A stretch of 64,000 bases of DNA, taken from positions 13,043,001 to 13,107,000 of the forward strand of contig JBANSL010000019.1 of the NCBI GenBank assembly GCA_037127255.1, given 5' to 3'. This document shows, piece by piece, positions 22,714 to 32,800 of this stretch. Under the pieces are notes generated by a model. That model saw only the letters and a program-made list of their open reading frames with translations, was not told the DNA's origin and ran no database searches. This DNA comes from Persicaria tinctoria. Lineage: Eukaryota > Streptophyta > Magnoliopsida > Caryophyllales > Polygonaceae. The position numbers and the translations under genes are program-made. The first letter of the stretch is position 1. Each line of letters opens with the position of its first letter.

Positions 22714-23292
22714 GTACGCCCTCTTCCCTTCCCTCCTTCCTCATATTGATGACATTGAAAACCCCTCCGATGCCTCCTCTTATTCATCTCCACCATTGAA
22801 TTTAGTTCTGGCCACCTGTGTGCATCTATTGGTCTAGTGTGTGAGGATTAGGATTGATTTAGATTTTTGGTGTCAGATTTCGAATTCGGGCGATTCTAGG
22901 GTTTCTTCGACGGATTTTCGTCAGGTCTCTGGTGTGAATATTATTAGTGTCCATTTAATGGTTCATTTCATTCAAGAAAATAGGAGAAGGTTTTCTGTAA
23001 TGGAGCTTGTTTGAGGTATTCTGTTATGGAGTTTTCCGTAATGACACTAGTCATTAAGTAGGGTCACTAAAAATGTCATCTTGGTTTTGTGATGTTTAGG
23101 ATTTGAGGCAGTTTAAGGGAATAACATTAATGTGCCTGAATCACTAAATGCTGCAGATATTCAAGTTGATTCATCAAAAGGTAATTGCAAGTTTGATGTA
23201 CATGGTCATGTTCTTCCTTTGTTTGCTACTTCTTTCATCACATTGTTAAGTAGCTCTGATGTGATTTGGTAATTTGATTGCAGTAGATGATG

Positions 23293-23440
23293 CAGGTCCT
23301 GTAGAAGTTGAGCAAACGGTTGTAATCGAGATCATTGAGAGAGTAAATGAAGCGGAAAAGGAACATGCTACAACTGATGTATCGGATTCTAAGATAAATA
23401 GTGATGCTAGTAGATGTGATTTGGTAATTTGATTGCAGTA
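23293..23440 (+). pseudogene. exon-like fragment, unknown gene
   Basis: After an acceptor-like TTGATTGCAG, a frame reads 'DDAGPVEVEQTVVIEIIE..' and stays open for about 45 codons, acidic in composition. The same 30-bp acceptor context (TGATTTGGTAATTTGATTGC) is repeated at 23417 just before the DMS3-like exon, so this is a duplicated or chimeric junction. Not recognised. Confidence 0.3.
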
Positions 23441-23449
23441 GTGATGCCA

Positions 23450-23954
23450 GTGATGAAGGGTGCGTAAATAAACATTCTGGTATCCATGGGCTTGGAGCTT
23501 CTCTTGGAAGGCCTTTGCTTGGTCGATTCCATGTCATATGTCTTGAAAACCAAAGTCATTTTTTCTAAGCTACATTTGGTTGTTATATATGTATATGTGA
23601 TTTCCTAACATATGTTATCATATTCTTGTAGATCATATGTTGGTGATTTCGTGACTGATGACCCACAAAGGAGGCTTGATATAACAAAACCAAATCTTCC
23701 AAATGGGGAATTCCCTGCTGGCTTTCTTGGGTTTGCCGTAAACATGATCAAGGTGGACACAAAGCATTTATATTGTCTCACTGCAAGTGGATGTGGGATT
23801 AGAGAGAGACTTTGTTCTATAATCTGTTCTCGTGCCTGCAAGTTTACAGAACCAGAGCAGATATGCTTCGTGCTCTTCCTTGTATTACTGACGGGGCTAT
23901 CTCTCTAGATGGTGGCATGATTAAGAGTGAAGGCGTATTCTTCCTGGGTAGAAG
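23450..23954 (+). pseudogene. DMS3-like gene fragment (RNA-directed DNA methylation factor)
   Basis: Two exon-like pieces. 23450-23555 reads 'EGCVNKHSGIHGLGASLG' and '..RFHVICLEN'. 23632-23954 reads '[17 protein letters not shown]' and '[18 protein letters not shown]', then in a second frame '[17 protein letters not shown]' up to a donor GTAAAG. This is the C-terminal hinge-like region of DMS3, an SMC-related protein of the DDR complex that helps Pol V. Known plant DMS3 proteins have these phrases in the same order. Two lesions are visible: the donor after 23555 lacks GT in the expected phase, and about two extra bases in a GAGAGA run near 23803 shift the frame. The N-terminal part is missing. 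It lies inside element A and is best read as a captured pseudogene fragment. Confidence 0.75.
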
Positions 23955-24234
23955 GTAAAGAGCATAGCCATAAACAGAGTACCATTGCATCCTTACGTGT
24001 ACATAGATTCTTATGGTTTTGAAGACATGTTAAGTGTCACCATAGTACTTTAAAGAAAAAGATGGAACTTTTATAAGATTAAAAGGGATAAATAATATTC
24101 AATTGTAAAAAATGTTGGCTAGGTATATGGGTTTGACGAGTGTGAAGTGGCCAAATGGGCTTTCTATTTTCTTGACATGCAAAGAAATGTCTATCATAAA
24201 TAATATTATAAAATTCAAAGAGAATATGATTTTA

Positions 24235-24307
24235 AGCCTATTAGCTCAAAATGGTAGAGCAATGTGTTTTATACACAAAGGTGTGGGTTTAAATCCCACC
24301 TAGGCTA
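24235..24307 (+). tRNA. tRNA-like unit with 7-nt anticodon loop
   Basis: Acceptor AGCCTAT/CTAGGCT (one mismatch), D-stem GCTC/GAGC, anticodon stem ATGTG/CACAA (outer pair lost) with a 7-nt loop TTTTATA, T-arm GTGGG-TTTAAAT-CCCAC. By position the loop would present anticodon TTA, complementary to the UAA stop codon. More likely decay than a suppressor tRNA. Poly-T runs follow from 24318. Confidence 0.5.
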
Positions 24308-24435
24308 TCTATGGTGTTTTCTTCTTTTCTTTCCGTTCATAAAGTGCAAAAATATGGTTTGTGTGATTCATGTAGTTAAGTTCATTGATTGTTCTATTGT
24401 GCAAAAATAAGATACAATTGTGTAGATTTAGAATA

Positions 24436-26190
24436 TAACTAGTGTAATACCCGTGCCTTGAAGGCACGGCGTGAGTTTGATCCATTTTAATTCGAACATC
24501 ATTTTATATATCTATATCTATAATATATACTATATTAATATATACTTGTTTATAACAAAAATATGTGCGTATAAAGTTTTTTTTGTACTTTATAAATTAG
24601 TTGGAAAGAGATACAATACAAATTTTTAAAATTATTTAATAAGGTAAAGTAGTAATAATACTCAAACACACCACCTAATATAATTAAAATAAATATATAA
24701 TTATTGTCAAGAGCACATGATTGTGCGAATACTTTTGAAGTTATGTAGATATACATAAATTATTCATTATTTTCAATAGAAAGATGGCTATAAAGAGAGG
24801 AAAATTAATAGTGAAAAGGTAAGATGGTAAAAATAAAAAGATCCTAAAAGGTAGGAAAATGATCTAAGAAGCCTCATCTAAGATTTAAATAAGCATTAGT
24901 AATGCTTGTAAGTCTTAAAATATTATTTATTTTTCGATAGTCATTTAAGATGTCAAAAATAAGTAAATTGTAAGAAAAAAAAACTTTTTTTTTGGCTCTA
25001 ACTGATTTTTATAATTAATTTTTGAAATCGAGTATTCACAAATAGATTATTTTTCCTAACTTCATAAAAAAAAAACTTTTGCAAGCCTTAAAATATTGAA
25101 ATTATAATAAGGGCCTTCTAGGTTGTATAAAATAAATATAGATGTAAAATATCATTTTGAATTTTTTTTCTTCAATATTTGAAGCCAAACACCCAGAAAT
25201 TAATCTTAAAAGAGTGTTTATCTATTTATTCAAATTTCACATTTGCTTTTCTAAAAATTCTTCAATTTTTGTATGTAGACCTTAAAATGTTCTTTTTTTT
25301 TTTACTATTCCTAATAGTCATTTAAGATGTTTAGAATAAATATAATTTCTATCTGAAAAAATCTTAGGTTAAAAATTTAAATAGATGTCATGTAGAATGT
25401 GTAGAGTTAGTATAGATTTATTTATTTTCGATAATTATTTTTCTACAATTTTTGAAGGATAACATGTGCAAAAATAATCTCTTCTTAAAATTAATGATGT
25501 TTCGCTTACATCTCAAAAAATATTTAAAAAATTTCAAGAAAAAAGATGTCTATATCATATAATATGTAAATTTTGAGAAGAAATATGATTTTGAGAATCA
25601 TTGATTTTTATAATTACTTTTTATTTTGACATTTGAATTAAATATCTATCCATTTTTAATATGACTGATAAATATAATATTGGAAACAAATATTTAAACT
25701 TCCCTTAATAACATCGATTAATAAGAAAGGAAACTTTTGATTAAAAAATTCAACTTTAATTCACAGAGCGACACGTCAGCAAAATGCTAGCAGAATTAGT
25801 AATATTAATAGATAGATAGATTTTTGAAGGATAACATGTGCAAAAATAATCTCTTCTTAAAATTAATGATGTTTCGCTTACATCTCAAAAAATATTTAAA
25901 AAATTTCAAGAAAAAAGATGTCTATATCATATAATATGTAAATTTTGAGAAGAAATATGATTTTCAGAATCATTGATTTTTATAATTACTTTTTATTTTG
26001 ACATTTGAATTAAATATCTATCCATTTTTAATATGACTGATAAATATAATATTGGAAACAAATATTTAAACTTCCCTTAATAACATCGATTAATAAGAAA
26101 GGAAACTTTTGATTAAAAAATTCAACTTTAATTCACAGAGCGACACGTCAGCAAAATGCTAGCAGAATTAGTAATATTAATAGATAGATT
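24436..26190. repeat. AT-rich 'CCCGTGCC' repeat with 371-bp tandem duplication
   Basis: Starts 'ACTAGTGTAATACCCGTGCC' and ends 'AGTAATATTAATAGATAGAT', a tail of TAGA units. The last 371 bp is present twice (about 25449-25820 and 25821-26190) with almost no differences. A related start phrase occurs at 4838. The end structure suggests a non-autonomous retroelement, but I cannot classify it. Confidence 0.5.
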
Positions 26191-26204
26191 GTGCACATTT
26201 AGAA

Positions 26205-26240
26205 TACACAAAGGTGTGGGTTCAAATCCCACCTAGGCTA
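26205..26240 (+). pseudogene. 3' half of a tRNA-like unit
   Basis: ACACAAAGGTGTGGGTTC.. through CACCTAGGCTA repeats the 3' half of the unit at 24235. The next 110 bp also repeats 24308-24420. So the left end of element 3 is duplicated on the far side of the AT-rich insertion. Confidence 0.6.
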
Positions 26241-26339
26241 TCTATGGTTTTTTCTTCTTTTCTTTCCGTTCATAAAGTGCAAAAAATGGTTTGTGTGATT
26301 CATGTAGTTAAGTTGATTGATTGTTCTATTGTGCAAAAA

Positions 26340-26850
26340 TAAGATACATTTGTGCAGGTTTAGAATACAATTGTGCACATTTAGAATACAAGTGTGCATA
26401 TAAGAATTATTAATATTATAACGTGCAAAAGTAAGATTAAATTATGCAGATTTAGAATAAAAATGTGCAAAAAACAATTACTAAAAAAGAGTGAAGGAAT
26501 TTGTCGGATATTATCTCAATCAATTGTGCAAAAGTAAGATACAATTGTGCAGATTTATAATACAATTGTGCACATTTAGAATAACAAGTGTGCAAAAATA
26601 AGATACAATTGTGCACATTTAGAATACAATTGTGCAAAAGTAAGATACAATTGTGCACATTTAGAATACAATTGTGCACATTTAGAAAACAATTGTGCAA
26701 AAGTAAGATACAATTGTGCACATTTAGAATACAATTATGCACATTTAGAAAACAATTGTGCACATTTAGAATACAATTGTGCAAAAGTAAGATACAATTG
26801 TGCATATTTAGAATACAATTGTGCAAAAGTAAGATACAATTGTGCAAATA
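26340..26850. repeat. 21-bp tandem array (TACAATTGTGCACATTTAGAA)n
   Basis: About 22 units of 21 bp alternate between 'TACAATTGTGCACATTTAGA' and 'TACAATTGTGCAAAAGTAAG'. The core CAATTG is palindromic. Frames of 114-139 codons on both strands come from the array alone. Confidence 0.9.
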
Positions 26851-26873
26851 CAAACTATTAAAATTGAGCAATT

Positions 26874-26943
26874 TAGCCTATGTAGGAGTTGAACCCACAT
26901 CTCTGCGCATAAGCACATTGCTCTACCATTGAGTTAATAGGCT
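26874..26943 (-). tRNA. tRNA-like unit, right terminus of element 3
   Basis: Minus strand: acceptor AGCCTAT/ATAGGCT, D-stem region AACTC..GAGC with one change, anticodon arm ATGTG..CGCAG degenerate, T-arm GTGGG-TTCAACT-CCTAC. Pseudo-tRNA in structure. Confidence 0.5.
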
Positions 26944-28560
26944 TTTAAAGCCTATAAGTAAAAAAATCCAGCTTATGGACAACAAAAATCACAGTCTAGA
27001 AAACGTGCAATAAACAAAGTTCAAAATAAACAAATCTAATTAACAGAGAGCATGGTTTAATCAATCTGAAAATGAACTTGTTTTTTTGTTAGTTGTGATA
27101 CTATGAACTTTTACAACATCAAGCTTAGTTGCTGACTTACCGTATATCACTTCTCTTAGGAATACAACTGCTGCACAGCAGTGAGTGACACATATTATGC
27201 AAGATGCATGTCAAATATTCAAAATCAATTTAGCACAACATCAGAAAATGATTTCAGTTTCCTAGCAGTTTGGTTCCCCATGATTTATCACTGATACTTA
27301 ACTACAGGAATAATGTTACACTGTGAGAATTATGCTCAATGACTAGGCTGGAGAACTTATAAGTTATAACTAAGTTGATAAAAAAATTCCCTGTGGAGGG
27401 TCAGAGAAACAGTAATATTATCAAAAGTTCATCCCAAATAGCCTAAACATACCATTGTCGTTCTATATATGAGGCTTAAATAATAGCTAACCTGATTGAT
27501 AAGCTTTTTCTTACTTGACCAGCAGAACTGCAATGTAAACAAATCAGTAGGTATTCTCAACGAGTGGAAACAACAATTCCATGAAGAAAGCAACCTTGTT
27601 TTCATGGAAGGGTCATGGAAGAATTCACAAGACTCATTAAGAAAATATGAAGATCTGTCAGTAAACAGTACCCCCGAGCCTTCAAAATCTACCCTAGTCT
27701 ATATATAGAAGAAAATATGCAAGATATCTGGGAACTGAATTATTAAGTGGATACCAATGTAATATTCAGAACTCAAAAGTTACCTTTTTCCATTTTTGCA
27801 TTATCTTTTTAACAGCTATGATTCAAATGGGGCTTCCGCTGGATCATATATGCTAAAAAGGTCTACAGGGACAAACTTGATTGAAGTCTCCTGTATGATA
27901 TAGAACAAGAGCTAGAAGACTATATGCTCAATCTGTCATCTGCCTTCACATTCAAAACAGAGGCATTCAGATTACAGGGTGGATTGGTTAACTTTAAACA
28001 AAAATTAGAATGAATCTATTAGATACCTTAGTTCCATGGTTCACAGCATCTTCTAATTTGCCTTTGTCTAAGTAATGAGGTTTTGGATGATTCGAGCAAT
28101 GTACGCCCATCAGCAGAGGAACACGCAAGATGTTGCAGGTGCAAGTTACAAATCGAAGTAAACAGAGGTTGAACAATATCCTCGGAAGAGCCAGGTAGAT
28201 CGTTCTCAATACAACCAAATTTGGACACTTGTGTCACATTGTGACTTATCAATGAAAAAAGAACTCCATGAACCCAATTATCAGGTAATGAATTAGGTGA
28301 ATGGAAATCAAACACCAGTGAAATAAAATTCAAAACCATAAACAATGAAGAAAATTTTATCTCCTAGGAATTTTATCGAACACCTAGAAGGCATGTATTT
28401 ACCACCATCTCAATCTCAATTTCCAATCCACAAAGCTCAATCTCAATCCAATATATACAATGGGAAAGAACAATTGCAAGCATTTATATACAATAAAAAG
28501 CTACAGAAGTCGAACCTGGTAAAGCGCCGGCGGCCTTGGTGTGCTGACCAGAGGCGGACA
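26944..28560. other. interior of element A; exon-like pieces not recognised
   Basis: A minus frame ending '..LEDAVNHGTK' stops at a donor-like GTATCT at 28024, and another minus frame near 27520-27690 ends at an acceptor-like TTGCAG. Both look like gene fragments with intron borders, but I cannot identify them. The rest is AT-rich. Confidence 0.3.
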
Positions 28561-28569
28561 CTGAACTGA

Positions 28570-28960
28570 AGGTGGGGGAGCAGCGAAGGAGAGATCTGGT
28601 GTGGCGCGGTGTAGGGAAGAAAAAGGGTTGGAGGATGTGAAGTGGTGGTCGTCGGCGCCCTCCGCCAGCGGCGCGAATCCCTTCACCCAGGTCGCGTAGT
28701 CGTCGTCATTCAATAACCTAATCCGACCCCCGAATTGAGGATTCCGCAATCGAATTTCAAGAACTAGCATCGAATTGAGGTAGTTGAGGAGTGGAATTGA
28801 GTGATTGATGCCATACCTACCTAGGGGAGGAGCCGATGAGGATGATGCTGGAGAAGAGGTCGGGGCGGCGGATGGAGGCGAGGAGGCCGACCATGGCGGA
28901 GACGGAGGCAGACAGATAGGAGACCATGGATGAGGATGATCTTTTTTCTCTTTTTACCGA
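28570..28960 (-). pseudogene. D14/KAI2-like alpha/beta-hydrolase fragment
   Basis: On minus, 28821-28960 reads '[20 protein letters not shown]' and 'IILIGSSPR'. After about 90 bp of extra sequence, 28641-28727 reads 'RLLNDDDYATWVKGFAPLA', then a degenerate stretch. These match the nucleophile-elbow and following region of the D14/KAI2 family, the strigolactone and karrikin receptors. The elbow motif G-H-S is altered to S-A-S here and the segment between DDY and the W is missing. A donor-like AG|GTAGGT follows SSPR. A captured, disabled fragment inside element A, close to its right end. Family-level call is good; which paralog is unclear. Confidence 0.7.
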
Positions 28961-29329
28961 TCCACACCGGTTCAGTGGTTTTTTCCTTAAAAAAACCGGG
29001 ACGCGCGTGTTTTGGCTTCCATTTTCACTTTAAGCATATTTTTCATCTTAAGCCCCATTTTCACTTTAACCCCACCCTATATATATATAGAGGATAGATC
29101 ATATGAGAACAGCCCTTAAAATGTATCATGAGAACAAATCTCATCCATTGATTTAAGGAAATTGGATGGCTGAGATTATTCCATAATATTAATTAATTAA
29201 AAATTAAAATGGAAAAAATAAATCCTAAACCCCTCTTCAAGGCGCGTGATTACCACTCCCAACCCTAACTCACAAGCGTGCCATCTGACATAAAGCAAAG
29301 AGAGAGAGAATGAGCGGAGCGGCGATGTA

Positions 29330-29425
29330 GGCGAAAGTGAAAGCTTTTCCGACTAGGATGAAGTGCAGCCATCTCCTCCGGCGAGCACTCGGGACTCCGA
29401 TCCGACGATCGCCGCTCTTCTCCGG
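29330..29425 (+). pseudogene. first-exon-like fragment with presequence character
   Basis: The frame starting 'MKAFPTRMKCSHLLRRALG' ends 'PLFSG' at a donor-like CCG|GTAAGC. Arg/Ser/Leu-rich, like a mitochondrial presequence. It lies in element B. Gene not recognised. Confidence 0.3.
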
Positions 29426-30279
29426 TAAGCCTTTCGCTCTTTCTCTCTTCCAAGCCATCTCTCAATTCATCGCCATCGCCCAATCGCCACACATCCTCTC
29501 TCTTTCTCTCTTCCATTGAAGGTGCGATGAAGAAGACGACGATTGCGAAGGCGGCGAGTTGTCACCTCTAAACGATTGGAAGGCAGGGTCGGTGAAGGCA
29601 GCGCTTTCGCCTTTCTCAAACGGCGCCGGTTAGTGGCTTCTTGTCAGATCTGGGCGCCGGCGAGGAAGCCATGGGCAAGATGGCTGAGCACCGGCGATGG
29701 CATCGACTTCGTCTTTCTGGTAGGAGGATCCGACGATGGCGGCGCCTTTCTTCCCCTATTCTCAGATCTGGGCGGCGTCTTTCAAAGGCAGAGATTTGAA
29801 TAGTAGGTTGGAGAAATTTCTGAAGGCGGCGGCGATTTGAAGCCAAGGAGATGGCTATGGTGGCTGGCGAAGGCGGAGGAGGATGCGACGAAGGTGGATC
29901 CGGGAGGTGCGGCTCAGCGGCCATCACTGAATCAAATACCTACTACTTGTTCATCCAAGTCTCTCTCCAAAAAACGTAACGCCTATTTTCTATTCATTGT
30001 TCTTAAATTGATTTTGGATTATTCAAATGGAGTTTTGCTTGGCCTGATTTGATCGAATTTGTGTCCTTTATGCATCGCTTATTTTGATTGTGGTGGTGGT
30101 GAATATAAAGATTCGAATTTGTGTCCTTTATGCATCGATTATTTTGATTGTGGTGGTGATGAATATAAAGATTTCAATGATACTGTAATTTAGATTTATT
30201 CGTTTGTATGTATAACTTTATTCATATGTATATAGGAAAATTTGGTGGAATTTGTTTATGGGTGAATTTAAATATGTCA

Positions 30280-30590
30280 ATGATCAATTGATACTATCGA
30301 ATAATCAAGTGATACTATCGAATAATAAAGCGATATCATCGAATAATCCATCGATACCATCAAATAACCGACCGATACCATCGAATAATCAACTGATAAT
30401 CACTCATATATGAGTAAATAATCATCTATATATCACCGAATAATCATTCATAGACGACCGAATAATCAATCATTTATAAAGATTAACAAAAAAAATCATA
30501 TACCATCGCATAATCTGTCGATAGCATTGCATAATCAGACGATACGATTGAATAATCTAGATATACTGTCGAATAATTTGAAGAGAGTGC
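30280..30590. repeat. ~18-bp degenerate repeat (ATACTATCGAATAATCAA)n
   Basis: About 15 imperfect units of 17-20 bp with core TCGAATAATC run across the right part of element B. Confidence 0.7.
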
Positions 30591-30759
30591 ACCACACACG
30601 CCCCCATTCAGCAAGTGGGCAAAAAAACGACGTGGGTCCCACTGTTTTTTAATTTAAAAAGAGCCAAAATTGCCTATTAATCTCAGTCTTCTATTTCATT
30701 CAATCAACGGTCCAGATGTGTTCTCATGTTACACAATAAGAGATGAGTACCCATGAACC

Positions 30760-30763
<4 letters not shown>

Positions 30764-30821
<58 letters not shown>
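30764..30821. repeat. (TA)n microsatellite
   Basis: About 29 TA units between elements B and C. Confidence 0.95.
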
Positions 30822-30828
<7 letters not shown>

Positions 30829-31257
30829 GTTCAAGTGAGAAGACCTCATACCGGTGAGAAGGAAAGAAGCATTTTAATTGGTCCAATTTAATGTATTTTT
30901 AATCCCCTGATTTCATCTCTCACGCGCTTTCGTTTTCCCATTGTTCGTTCTTCCGTCTCTCTCATTCTATACCCAGACCGATGTAATTGCACTCATTGAC
31001 GGACGGTTCCCTCCCCCGCGCGTTCATCTTCATCGCCGGCGACCCCTGCATTGACGGATGTAATTCCCTGCATCGATGGCGAACCCTCATTGACAGACCT
31101 TCATCCTATCGCCATCGCCGACGACCTCTCATTGACAGACGTTTCCCTCCCCCGTGCGTTCATCTTCATCGAGTTCACCTTCATCCTCTCACCATCGCCG
31201 CCGTCCTCCGCTGCTTTCGCCGTTGCCTCCTCCGCAACTAATCATTGGTGCTCCTAC

Positions 31258-31435
31258 CTCGCCCGCAGATCCAACGTCTGGATCTCCGACTCGTGTCGCC
31301 GAGATGACGATCTCTGTCGGGAGGCCCTTCGTCCAGTCCTCCGCCACGCGCCTCATTGACTACTGCCCAGGCCTGAAGCTCCGAACCGGCGACATCGTGA
31401 TTCCAAGGAAGAGCTTAGTGGTGCTGCCGAAAATG
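31258..31435 (+). pseudogene. exon-like fragment, unknown gene
   Basis: After an acceptor-like CTCGCCCGCAG, a frame reads 'TRVAEMTISVGRPFVQSSA' and 'LKLRTGDIVIPRKSL'. Codon use is gene-like and it ends near AATGGGTACT. Not recognised. Upstream (30985-31160) is a short GC-rich repeat of 'CATTGACGGA' phrases. Confidence 0.3.
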
Positions 31436-31679
31436 GGTACTGAGACGGTTGATTTGATTTTTTTCATGTAATAAGAATGTAGGGTCTGACTTGATCGATC
31501 GATAAGAAAATGTACGTTTTCGCTTCAATATATATATTATATTCCAATGAGTTGTTATATAAAAGAGGATATAAACATTGTTTTAAATTTTTGATTAGTA
31601 AATGTTACGTTTACTAGGTAATAAGACTGATGTGTTAGTTTTGTATACAAAACAAGTGTGTGTATTAATAATGGTTCAG

Positions 31680-31990
31680 TACATGTATGTAGAGATTGGT
31701 TCACTGGGTGTAATTCACTGGATTTGGTTCATTTGATGTGGTTCACTGGATTTGGTTCATTTGGTGTGGTTCACATGATTTGGTTCACTGGATTTGGTTA
31801 GCCAGATTTGGTTCACTGGATTTGGTTCACTGAATGTGGTTCATTGGATGTGGTTCATTAGATGTGGTTCACATGATTTGGTTCACTGGATATGGTTCGA
31901 TATATGGATGTGGTTCAGTGACCGAATATAGAGTGGTTCAGTGACCGAATAGAGTGTGATTCGGTGACTGAATAGAGTGTGGTTCAGTGA
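31680..31990 (+). repeat. ~19-bp minisatellite (TGGTTCACTGGATTTGGTTCA)n
   Basis: About 15 imperfect units of type TGGTTCACTGGATTTGG. The unit carries GGTTCA on plus; from 31995 the same hexamer continues as TGAACC in the opposite sense. Confidence 0.8.
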
Positions 31991-31994
31991 CCAA

Positions 31995-32800
31995 ATAGGC
32001 TCATGAACCACTTCTTATAGGCCCATGAACCACTTCTTTATAGCTTCATGAAGCACTTCTTAAAAACTTGATGAACTACTTATTTATAGCTTCATGAATC
32101 ACTTCTTTATAGCTTGATAAACCACTTCTTGATAACTTGACGAACCACTTCTTCATAACTTCTTTATAGCTTGATGAACCACTTCTTGATAACTTGATGA
32201 ACCACTTCTTATAGACCAACGAACCACTTCTTTATAGCTTGATGGGTGAACCACTTCTTGTTAACTTGATGAACCACTTCTTAATACCTTCATGAACCAC
32301 TTCTTTATAGCTTGATGAATCACTTCTTGATAACTTGATGAACCCCTTCTTATAGGCCCATGAACCACTTCTTTATAGCTCGATGAACCACTTCTTGATA
32401 ACTTGATGAACCACTTCTTGATAACTTGATGAACCACTTCTTTATAGCTTGATGAACCATTTCTTGATAACTTAATGAACCACTTCTTTATAGCTTGATG
32501 AACCACTTCTTTCATAACTTCTTTATAGCTTGATGAACCACTTCTTGATAACTTGATGAACCACTTCTTATAGGCCCATGAATAACTTCTTTATAGCTTG
32601 ATGAACAATTTCTTGATAACTTGACGAACCACTTCTTGATATCTTGATGAACCACTTCTTCATAACTTCTTTATAGCTTGATTAACCACTTCTTGATAAC
32701 TTGATGAACAACTTCTTATAGGCCCATGAACCACTTCTTTATAGCTTGATGAACCATTTCTTGATAACTTGATGAACCACTTCTTTATAGCTTGATAAAA
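31995..32800. repeat. ~21-bp minisatellite (TTGATGAACCACTTCTTTATAGC)n
   Basis: About 35 units of 20-24 bp alternate 'TTGATGAACCACTTCTTTAT' and 'TTGATGAACCACTTCTTGATA', with occasional 'GGCCCATGAACCACTTC' and a recurrent 'CATAACTTCTTTATAGC' variant that marks a higher-order repeat of about 190 bp (for example 32152, 32513, 32659). The minus frame at 32261-32515 is an array artefact. Confidence 0.85.

Larger units (their letters stand above)
24235..26943. mobile_element. TIR element 3 with tRNA-like termini, nested in element A
   Basis: A plus tRNA-like unit at 24235-24307 and a minus unit at 26874-26943 face inward. The left flank ends TTTA and the right flank begins TTTA, a weak candidate target duplication. 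Inside are an AT-rich repeat (24436-26190) that has split off a second copy of the left end, and a 21-bp array (26340-26850). Confidence 0.55.
22243..29079. mobile_element. TIR element A carrying several gene fragments
   Basis: The left end (GAAAATGCGGCTTAAAGTG, then a second TTAAAGTGAAAATG) is mirrored at 29020-29079 (CATTTTCACTTTAAGC, then CTTAAGCCCCATTTTC). (TA)n tracts lie at 22222-22242 and 29079-29089. It holds a 189-bp duplication, an unknown first exon, DMS3-like exons, a nested tRNA-ended element and a D14/KAI2-like fragment. Superfamily is uncertain; no transposase seen. Confidence 0.65.
29090..30763. mobile_element. TIR element B between two (TA)n tracts
   Basis: The left end '..ATCATATGAGAACAGCCC' and 'CATGAGAACAAATCTCATCC' is mirrored on the right by '..GTGTTCTCATGTTACAC' and 'GAGTACCCATGAACCACCC'. 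It sits directly between TA tracts 29079-29089 and 30764-30821. The interior has a GC-rich gene-like block and a degenerate tandem array. No transposase. Confidence 0.55.

Noticed and set aside
26340..26850. CRISPR-like array of regular repeats
   Set aside because: Eukaryotic minisatellite: units are contiguous and have no unique spacers of constant length.
26452..26932. Open frames of 114-139 codons with 'NVHNCIL' repeats
   Set aside because: Also a product of a 21-bp tandem array.
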